From: Candidatus Sulfotelmatobacter sp.
GTDB taxonomy: Bacteria; Acidobacteriota; Terriglobia; Terriglobales; Acidobacteriaceae
Direction of reading: 5' to 3'
NCBI GenBank assembly: GCA_030049565.1
Contig: JASIKQ010000313.1
Span: forward strand, 1-9,147
DNA length: 9,147 nucleotides
Shown: piece after piece, positions 4,961-9,147 of the stretch
How the letters are laid out: each line of letters starts with the position of its first letter
Numbering within the stretch: the stretch's first letter is position 1
Program-made: the position numbers and the translations under genes
Notes under the pieces: model-generated
Seen by the model: the letters and a program-made list of their open reading frames with translations, nothing else
Told to the model about the DNA's origin: nothing
Database searches by the model: none

Positions 4961-5437
4961 ATGCTCAATATCAATGATAAAGCTCCTGAGTTCACTTTGC
5001 AGGACGAGAACGGAAAAGAAGTGTCGCTGAAGGGCCTGCGGGGCAAGCAGATTGTGCTCTATTTTTATCCTCGGGCCGACACGCCGGGATGCACGGTTGA
5101 GGCCTGCGCCTTTCGCGACACCTATAAGCAGATGCAGAAAACGGGGGCGGTTTTACTTGGCATTTCTCCGGACACGCCCAAGGCGCAGAAAAAGTTTCAG
5201 GAAAAGTTCAAGCTGCCGTTTTCACTGTTGGCCGATGCCGACAAGAAAGTCGCGGACGCTTTTGGCGTGCTCCAGGAAAAGAATATGTATGGCAAGAAAG
5301 TCATGGGCATCGTGCGGACCACGTTCGTCATTGGGCCCGATGGCCGGATCCAGCATATCTTTCCCAAGGTGAAGCCGGAGGGCCATGCGGTAGAGGTGTT
5401 GGCTTACTTGAAGGAGGCGGCGAAGGGCGCGGCGTAG
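4961..5437 (+). CDS. bcp: Thioredoxin-dependent peroxiredoxin, BCP/PrxQ type
   Basis: This 158-aa protein reduces H2O2 and organic hydroperoxides in the cytoplasm with electrons from thioredoxin. The start NINDKAPEFTLQDENGK and the motif PRADTPGCTVEACAFRD are diagnostic. Cys 44 is the peroxidatic cysteine, Thr 41 completes the T..C signature, and Cys 49, five residues on, is the resolving cysteine of the intramolecular-disulfide PrxQ subtype. GIVRTTFVI (near 115-125) supplies the conserved active-site arginine. The length is typical. ATG 4961 is preceded by GAGG (4952-4955) at 5-nt spacing. The open frame continues far upstream, but only through the tandem repeats and antisense to the secreted protein, so it is not coding. 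The DNA glycosylase gene begins 10 bp downstream, probably in the same operon. Confidence 0.95.
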   Translation: MLNINDKAPEFTLQDENGKEVSLKGLRGKQIVLYFYPRADTPGCTVEACAFRDTYKQMQKTGAVLLGISPDTPKAQKKFQEKFKLPFSLLADADKKVADAFGVLQEKNMYGKKVMGIVRTTFVIGPDGRIQHIFPKVKPEGHAVEVLAYLKEAAKGAA

Positions 5438-5447
5438 CGTCAGTACA

Positions 5448-6092
5448 TTGCAAGTGGCGACTCCCTGCACACATCCGCGCCTTCTGCCGCTTGATCGCGA
5501 ATTTTTTGCGCGCGGTCCGCTGCGCGTGGCACGCGAACTATTAGGTAAGGTGCTGGTGCGGCAGAGCGAAGCGGAACTTCTCGCCGGCCGCATTGTCGAA
5601 ACCGAAGCTTACCTCGGGGAGAACGATCCTGCGGCCCACGCCGCTGCCGGCAACACTGCCCGCACGTCGGTTCTTTTCGGACCTCCCGGCCATGCTTATG
5701 TTTACTTCATCTACGGCAATCACTATTGCCTGAATGTCTCGTGTGAGCGGGAGGGCAAAGCGGGAAGCGTGCTGATTCGCGCGCTCGAACCGATTTGCGG
5801 CCGGGAAGAAATGGCGAAGGCTCGTCACGTTCGACTGCTTTTTCCCAGTGACAGCGTTCGACTGACCAGCGGGCCCGGACGGCTGGCCGAAGCCTTCGGC
5901 ATCACCCGCGCCCGCGACAATGGATGCGATCTCACGTCACAGAAGTCCGGCTTATGGATTGCAGATGACGGGTTTCGTGCGGGCAGAATCCGGATTACCG
6001 CCCGGATCGGAATTACAAAAGCGGCCGATCATCGGCTGCGGTGGGTGATAGCAGATAATCTCTTCGTTTCCGGCCCGAGAGCCGGCAGATGA
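5448..6092 (+). CDS. DNA-3-methyladenine glycosylase, AAG/MPG family
   Basis: The protein is 214 aa from TTG 5448; GTG 5454 is an equally possible start, and no ATG or GTG occurs between the previous in-frame stop and these. It excises alkylated purines such as 3-methyladenine and hypoxanthine, starting base excision repair. Family motifs are complete: LPLDREFFARGPLRVARELL, then GRIVETEAYLG with catalytic Glu 53 and base-stacking Tyr 55, AAH with His 64, YVYFIYGNHYCLN with intercalating Tyr 89 and Asn 96, VLIRALEP with Arg 111, SGPGRLAEAFGI, and the RIGITKA...LRW end. Equivalences are to human AAG Glu125, Tyr127, His136, Tyr162, Asn169 and Arg182. It follows bcp by 10 bp and is probably cotranscribed, pairing peroxide removal with alkylation repair. 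The alternative-start codon and lack of a nearby Shine-Dalgarno suggest low or coupled translation. Confidence 0.93.
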   Translation: MQVATPCTHPRLLPLDREFFARGPLRVARELLGKVLVRQSEAELLAGRIVETEAYLGENDPAAHAAAGNTARTSVLFGPPGHAYVYFIYGNHYCLNVSCEREGKAGSVLIRALEPICGREEMAKARHVRLLFPSDSVRLTSGPGRLAEAFGITRARDNGCDLTSQKSGLWIADDGFRAGRIRITARIGITKAADHRLRWVIADNLFVSGPRAGR

Positions 6093-6093
6093 T

Positions 6094-6126
6094 GGCTTGG
6101 GCGTACCCTAGTAGGCCTTTTATTTT
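6094..6126 (+). terminator. Possible intrinsic terminator after the glycosylase gene
   Basis: Directly after the stop codon, GGCTTGGG-CGTA-CCC can fold, with GGCC at 6114-6117 as a further partner for the left arm, followed by TTTTATTTT. The stem is short and imperfect, but the position and T-run fit the end of the bcp-glycosylase unit. Confidence 0.4.
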
Positions 6127-6156
6127 GCGATCACGAAAATCCTGATGCGACCCTTT

Positions 6157-6478
6157 GGTAGTGGGCGGTTTTGAAAACCTGTTCGGAAAAAGATCAGCTA
6201 TACCATATCTTTACGAGAACGATTGCCGTCATCGCTCCGGTGATAGCTCCGACTACCCCTGATGTAAGCTCAACGAAGATTGCAAGGCGGCGGTAGTCCT
6301 TTTTGTCATTGTAATCAAATGCGAGTCCGACAACGATCCATGCCCATAAAGAAATCGACAGCCATTCCCACCACGGAAGATCGGACGGCATAAGCAGCAT
6401 GGCAGGATTCTAGCGGCGAAATGTTAAATGCATGCGAAAACTTCTGCCTTAGTGTATGAATTCAAAACAGCCACTGCC
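6157..6478. mobile_element. MITE-like element, 322 bp, perfect 8-bp TSD, carrying a small ORF
   Basis: The left end GGTAGTGGGCGGTTTTGAA (6157-6175) and the complement of 6461-6478 match at 16 of 18 aligned positions with a one-base gap. Directly outside both ends is GACCCTTT (6149-6156 and 6479-6486), a perfect 8-bp target duplication; one matching base on one side and two on the other extend it to an 11-bp repeat. The interior has visibly lower GC than the neighbouring genes. It contains no transposase, only a 68-codon minus-strand ORF for a two-helix membrane peptide. The TIR starts like that of the 349-492 element (GGTAGTGGG). The empty site would read GACCC-TTT-GGGTC, a small palindrome. 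Confidence 0.7.
6194..6400 (-). CDS. Small two-helix membrane protein inside the MITE-like element
   Basis: The frame gives 68 aa from ATG 6400; ATG 6391 (MPSDLPWW) is an alternative and neither has a clear Shine-Dalgarno. Two hydrophobic helices are evident: about residues 10-28 (WWEWLSISLWAWIVVGLAF) and 43-66 (ELTSGVVGAITGAMTAIVLV, then KIW). They are joined by a charged loop, DYNDKKDYRRLA. This amphipathic, well-organised pattern is unlikely for non-coding DNA, though I do not recognise the family. The ORF is wholly within the TIRs and is the only possible gene of the element. It could be cargo, a toxin-like or holin-like peptide, or a captured fragment; I cannot choose among these. Confidence 0.5.
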   Translation of the reverse strand: MLLMPSDLPWWEWLSISLWAWIVVGLAFDYNDKKDYRRLAIFVELTSGVVGAITGAMTAIVLVKIWYS

Positions 6479-6493
6479 GACCCTTTGGGTCCT

Positions 6494-6512
6494 CCGGTTC
6501 AGACTGAACGGG
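6494..6512. promoter_or_regulatory. 19-bp palindrome, possible operator
   Basis: CCGGTTCAG-A-CTGAACGGG is an inverted repeat with a single mismatched pair and a perfect 13-bp centre (GTTCAGACTGAAC). It lies about 77 bp upstream of the hydrolase start codon, outside any gene. A second hairpin, CCAGAG-GCCG-CTCTGG (6538-6553), lies between it and the gene. The palindrome has the size and symmetry of a dimeric regulator site; no clear -35/-10 pair is visible next to it. Confidence 0.4.
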
Positions 6513-6588
6513 TGTAGACTATGGGGCGGAGAACCGGCCAGAGGCCGCTCTGGTTAAGGGTTTTGGCGGCCAGCCGACGGGTCCGCGC

Positions 6589-7428
6589 ATGAGCCTTTTT
6601 TTTTCGGCATCCTCGCATTCGAACGGGTCATCTCAGGTGGTGGGAGGCTTTTTGGCCCGCCTATCCGCATCTCGGGCAGCGATTGCCGGTGTTGCGCTTA
6701 TAGCGCTGATGATGCCGCTGATGGCGAAGGCAGGCGATGCTTCGGGGATCTCCACCAGCAGCGCTTCTCCTGAGAGTATTGTGATCGGCTTCGTGGGAGG
6801 GTTCGTCGGGCATAACGATCTGCATCATGGACCGGTGCAACTGGCGCGGCGCATGGGGCGCTCATTGCCGCAAGGAACTTACATCCAGATTTTTGAAAAT
6901 CGGCGGAGAAAGCAGGCCTGCGAAACCATTCTGCGCTTGCTCGACGGCGATCACGATGGCGTGCTTTCGGCGCAAGAGAAGGCGCGCGCCCGGATTATTC
7001 TCTTTGGCCATAGCTGGGGAGCGGCAGCCGCCGTGTTGCTGGCGCGGGATCTGCGCAGAAAAGGCGTTCCGGTGATGCTGACAGTGCAGGTGGATAGCAT
7101 CGCCAAAATGTGGCAAAACGATTCGGTAATTCCCGACAACGTCGCCGCCGCGATCAACTTCTATCAGCCGCACGGAATTCTGCATGGCGAAGCGCAGATC
7201 ATGGCGGCCAATCCCGGCAAGACGAAAATTCTAGGTAATTATCGAATGGATTACAGGAAGCATCCGGTTTCCTGTCCGGACGCATCCTGGGCTGATCGAT
7301 TCTTTACCGCCGGGCATGTGCAGAGCGAATGCGACCCGCAAGTCTGGTCGCAAATCGAAAACATGATGCGCGAGCGCTTGTTGCCCGCGGAAGCAGAGCC
7401 GACGACTTCGGCAGCCATTCAGCCGTAG
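6589..7428 (+). CDS. Secreted alpha/beta hydrolase-like protein with an EF-hand calcium loop
   Basis: The protein is 279 aa. A long N-region precedes a hydrophobic core (about 30-45, AAIAGVALIALMMPLM) ending AKA before Gly 49, so export is predicted. The mature part opens with a beta strand (VIGFVGGF, 65-72) and HND/HH residues. The nucleophile elbow GHSWG puts the candidate serine at 142. VQVDS gives a candidate acid (Asp 169), and AGHVQSECDP a candidate histidine (His 243). Just before the elbow, DGDHDGVLSAQE (119-130) is a textbook 12-residue EF-hand loop with Asp at 1, 3 and 5, Gly at 6 and Glu at 12. I recall similar proteins in Acidobacteriota with the same arrangement. The substrate is unknown; a calcium-dependent esterase or lipase is an inference. 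No Shine-Dalgarno is obvious before ATG 6589. Confidence 0.8.
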   Translation: MSLFFSASSHSNGSSQVVGGFLARLSASRAAIAGVALIALMMPLMAKAGDASGISTSSASPESIVIGFVGGFVGHNDLHHGPVQLARRMGRSLPQGTYIQIFENRRRKQACETILRLLDGDHDGVLSAQEKARARIILFGHSWGAAAAVLLARDLRRKGVPVMLTVQVDSIAKMWQNDSVIPDNVAAAINFYQPHGILHGEAQIMAANPGKTKILGNYRMDYRKHPVSCPDASWADRFFTAGHVQSECDPQVWSQIENMMRERLLPAEAEPTTSAAIQP

Positions 7429-7451
7429 TCCGGGCTTGCAATTTTCGAATT

Positions 7452-8303
7452 CTACCCGCGCCGCGGCAGCAGAATATTGTCGATCAGCCGGGTCGAGCCC
7501 ACAAACGCAGCCACGGCGACGAGCGCGCCATTGGCGACGTTGGTGACAGAATCGAGACTGTCGGGATCGACAACTTCGAAATAGTCGAGCCGGACTGAAT
7601 TTTGCTTCTTCATTTCGTCGCGGCCCGCTGCTGCTAACTTCGCCGCGTCGGTTTCGCCTGCCTCCCAGGCATTTTTCACCTGCATCAACGAACGATGCAA
7701 AACCAGCGCCTGGCTTCTCTGCCTGGCATCGAGAAACACATTGCGCGAGCTCATGGCCAGGCCGTCCGGCTCACGCACGATGGGGCAGGCAACAATTTCC
7801 ACGGGAAAATTCAAATCTCGCACCATCCGGCGTATGACCGCGACTTGCGCGGCGTCCTTTTGCCCAAAAAATGCCACGTCTGGCGCGATGATGTGAAACA
7901 GCTTGGATACAACCGTGGTCACTCCGCGAAAATGCCCCGGGCGCGAGCGGCCGTCAAGCTTATGGCTCAATCCCTCGACCGTGACCCAGGTAACGCTGCC
8001 TTGGGGATACATCTCTTCAAGCGAGGGCGCAAAAAGCAGATCAACATTTTCTTTTTCCAGCAGCAGTTGGTCTCGCTCGAAGTTACGTGGATATTTGGCC
8101 AAATCTTCATTCGGTCCGAATTGCGCAGGGTTGACAAAAATTGATACGGCTACTACGTCGCAGGAAGTGCGAGCCGCCCGCACCAAAGATAAGTGACCTT
8201 CATGGAGTGCGCCCATGGTGGGAACGAGAGCAAGGCGCTTTCCACTTTGTCGTGCGGCGCGGCAGGCGGCGCGCGTTTCTGCAATGGTTTTATGGGTCTG
8301 CAT
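7452..8303 (-). CDS. panC: Pantothenate synthetase (pantoate--beta-alanine ligase)
   Basis: This 283-aa cytoplasmic enzyme joins D-pantoate and beta-alanine, using ATP via a pantoyl-adenylate, to make pantothenate for coenzyme A. The motifs are complete: LVPTMGALHEGHLSLV with the HxGH nucleotide motif (His 34, His 37), FVNPAQFGPNEDLAKYPR, the pantoate-site RPGHFRGV (121-128), FGQKDAAQ (146-153) and MSSRN (184-188, KMSKS-like). The C-terminal dimer domain contains LDYFEVVDP. Length is normal. The start ATG 8303 lies 16 bp after the upstream lipoprotein-like gene and lacks a clear Shine-Dalgarno, so it is likely read from the same mRNA. No panB or panD is in view. It converges on the hydrolase gene with a 23-bp gap. 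Confidence 0.96.
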   Translation of the reverse strand: MQTHKTIAETRAACRAARQSGKRLALVPTMGALHEGHLSLVRAARTSCDVVAVSIFVNPAQFGPNEDLAKYPRNFERDQLLLEKENVDLLFAPSLEEMYPQGSVTWVTVEGLSHKLDGRSRPGHFRGVTTVVSKLFHIIAPDVAFFGQKDAAQVAVIRRMVRDLNFPVEIVACPIVREPDGLAMSSRNVFLDARQRSQALVLHRSLMQVKNAWEAGETDAAKLAAAGRDEMKKQNSVRLDYFEVVDPDSLDSVTNVANGALVAVAAFVGSTRLIDNILLPRRG

Positions 8304-8319
8304 TGTGGAGTGTTCGATC

Positions 8320-8790
8320 TCAGGATTCCGGCATGGAGACGATGGTTACTCCCGCTTGCTGCAATGCGCCCTGGACAATGCCGCGGTTGCGCCGAATGGA
8401 AGTTTTATCAGACTCTGAGGTTGCGGGTTTCTCCTCGACCAGGATTGCGACGGCGCGTCCATAGGGCCAAGCCGAGGCAGGCAGTTGCGCCAGTGCGCTT
8501 ACGACCTCCTCCGGCTTCAGAATCTGCTCTTCATTCGCTGTTACCGCGGTAAGCAGCGCGACTTCTGCGGGACGAATGATCAGATAAGGATTTTCCCAGT
8601 GCTTGTTTTGCGCGCCTGCCGGGTACTTCGCCGGATCAGCAGATGCAATGGAGCGCAGCAGGGCCGCTGGGTCTTGCGATGGAGGTTGGGGACGGCGCGA
8701 GCACGCCAGCGCCGAGAGGCTGAACAAAAGAGAGCTGGAAACGCCCAGGGCGCAAAGCGTCATATAAGCCCGGGCGGCGAACAATCTCAC
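8320..8790 (-). CDS. Lipoprotein-like exported protein with NPYLI and WPYG motifs
   Basis: Starting at GTG 8790 gives 156 aa; ATG 8763 would give 147. GTG is preferred because it overlaps the stop of the upstream gene by 4 nt (GTGA), a typical coupling signal. Both starts lead into a hydrophobic signal ending SLSALAC (Cys 30 from GTG). This is a plausible but non-canonical lipobox, with Ala not Leu at -3, so it may instead be an ordinary signal peptide. The mature part has WENPYLIIRPAEVALL and LPASAWPYGRAVAILVEE, which I recall from small conserved acidobacterial proteins of unknown role, and ends QQAGVTIVSMPES. It is exported, of unknown function, and lies between the immunity-type gene and panC on one strand. 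Confidence 0.72.
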   Translation of the reverse strand: MRLFAARAYMTLCALGVSSSLLFSLSALACSRRPQPPSQDPAALLRSIASADPAKYPAGAQNKHWENPYLIIRPAEVALLTAVTANEEQILKPEEVVSALAQLPASAWPYGRAVAILVEEKPATSESDKTSIRRNRGIVQGALQQAGVTIVSMPES

Positions 8791-8999
8791 CGCACCACCA
8801 CGACTGGAACGTCGGTCTTTACTGCCCAGACCAGCGCAACTACCCAGCCGATCATGGTCCATCCGAGAAAGAAATTCAGCAGCACAATTCCCGCAATGTC
8901 GCGTTTGCTGCGGAGGATGGCAATGATTGAGGGCAGAAAGTACATTACAAAGCCGAAGCCGAGGAAGCCAAAGAAAAAGGCAGGAAAGAGGGTTGTCAT
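8787..8999 (-). CDS. Superinfection immunity-type small membrane protein (Imm family)
   Basis: The protein is 70 aa from ATG 8999, supported by a perfect AGGAGG (complement of 9005-9010) at 5-nt spacing. The frame stays open upstream only through the interspersed repeat. Two membrane helices are seen, about 4-28 (FPAFFFGFLGFGFVMYFLPS, then IIAIL) and 37-60. The motif LNFFLGWTMIGWVVALVWA is characteristic of the T4 Imm-like superinfection immunity family (Pfam PF14373, by memory). T4 Imm blocks DNA entry of a second phage at the inner membrane. Chromosomal homologues are widespread, and their role is mostly untested, so phage defence here is only a hypothesis. It heads the operon with the lipoprotein-like gene and panC. 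Confidence 0.85.
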   Translation of the reverse strand: MTTLFPAFFFGFLGFGFVMYFLPSIIAILRSKRDIAGIVLLNFFLGWTMIGWVVALVWAVKTDVPVVVVR

Positions 9000-9004
9000 A
9001 GATA

Positions 9005-9010
9005 CCTCCT
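9005..9010 (-). promoter_or_regulatory. Shine-Dalgarno that fixes the start of the immunity-type gene
   Basis: AGGAGG on the minus strand lies 5 nt before ATG 8999. It is the strongest ribosome binding site in the window apart from the one at 49-55, and it rules out the longer repeat-derived start near 9128. Confidence 0.85.
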
Positions 9011-9064
9011 CTACGGAATAGAGTAGCACCGCAGGGTCCATAGTGTTCAAGGTCTGTGCTGCCT

Positions 9065-9147
9065 GGTAGTTCAGTTGGCAAGGAAGCGAGCCGAACGCGC
9101 GGTTTCTGTGGCGCAGAGAATGCGCCACTTCGCGCGGCTCGCCCAGA
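9065..9147. mobile_element. Partial copy of the interspersed MITE-like repeat (copy C, runs off the window)
   Basis: From 9071 to the window end, 65 of 77 bases match 358-434 without gaps. The outer border GGTAGTTCAGTTGG (from 9065) resembles the TIR of the 349-492 copy, two bases shorter. The internal hairpin differs: GCGCA-GAGAA-TGCGC forms here and not in the other copy. The left flank TGCTGCCT (9057-9064) would be the expected 8-bp target duplication if the full element lies just beyond the edge. Confidence 0.75.

Noticed and set aside
4810..5046. 79-residue N-terminal extension of the secreted protein
   Set aside because: It is encoded by the tandem array and antisense bcp, and precedes a complete signal peptide starting at 4809.
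6155..6190. tRNA-Ser-like anticodon arm (GCGGTTTTGAAAACC)
   Set aside because: Only the loop resembles tRNA-Ser(TGA). The stem has three of five pairs, and no acceptor, D or T arm can be built. The sequence is better explained as the TIR of the small element.
7695..8144. Plus-strand ORF inside panC
   Set aside because: It is antisense to highly conserved panC motifs and is a shadow frame.
8485..9021. 178-codon plus-strand ORF across the lipoprotein-like and immunity-type genes
   Set aside because: It is antisense to two well-supported genes, lacks a ribosome site and has a low-complexity composition.
9000..9128. Upstream extension of the immunity-type protein
   Set aside because: It is repeat-derived sequence. 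A perfect ribosome binding site fixes the start at 8999.

Overview
The window looks like a chromosomal segment of an Acidobacteriota genome, most likely class Terriglobia. This is an inference, not a database result. It rests on moderately high GC, recognition of several small or secreted protein families I associate with that phylum (the EF-hand alpha/beta hydrolase, the NPYLI/WPYG lipoprotein, the XRE-S24 repressor), and a hairpin-rich interspersed repeat that in six-frame translation gives the familiar 'CHSER...' pseudo-peptides. Housekeeping genes (bcp, an AAG-type DNA glycosylase, panC) alternate with gene-poor stretches colonised by small mobile DNA.

Left part (1-2530). The 5' end of a zinc-ribbon-type gene leaves the window on the minus strand. 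About 500 bp without a credible gene follows. It holds a truncated repeat copy (171-231), a strong intrinsic terminator (best on the minus strand, 261-314) and a 144-bp MITE-like element (349-492) with 13/14 terminal inverted repeats and a degenerate 8-bp target duplication. A short conserved-looking minus-strand gene (563-862) comes next. A complete IS1595-family insertion sequence (872-2450) lies two bases upstream of its ATG. The IS has 24/27 terminal inverted repeats, a perfect 8-bp target duplication (GTCAAGGT), a zinc-ribbon DDE transposase, a small basic ORF head-to-head with it, and an ORF for a small membrane protein that looks like a passenger. Removing the IS restores a compact divergent gene pair: the short minus gene and an XRE-S24 (cI/LexA-like) regulator at 2530-3252, which has a promoter placed for leaderless transcription.

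Middle part (3253-6092). The regulator converges, with a 6-bp gap, on a long secreted Ser/Pro/Ala-rich protein of unknown function (3259-4809, minus). That gene diverges from bcp (4961-5437), a PrxQ-type peroxiredoxin. Between them lie a 15-bp tandem repeat array, open in frame on both strands, and two mutually exclusive hairpins upstream of bcp. The glycosylase gene (5448-6092) follows bcp after 10 bp, giving a plausible oxidative/alkylation damage operon.

Right part (6093-9147). A second MITE-like element (6157-6478) has TIRs beginning with the same GGTAGTGGG as the first, a perfect 8-bp target duplication (GACCCTTT), and an ORF for a two-helix membrane peptide. Next are a secreted alpha/beta hydrolase-type protein with a canonical EF-hand calcium loop just before its nucleophile elbow (6589-7428) and, converging on it, a minus-strand operon: superinfection-immunity-type membrane protein, then lipoprotein-like protein (4-nt GTGA overlap), then panC. 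The window ends inside another copy of the first MITE-like repeat.

I see no CRISPR array, tRNA or rRNA. The most novel-looking content is the family of small elements with 8-bp target duplications and the two mobile elements that carry small membrane-protein ORFs.
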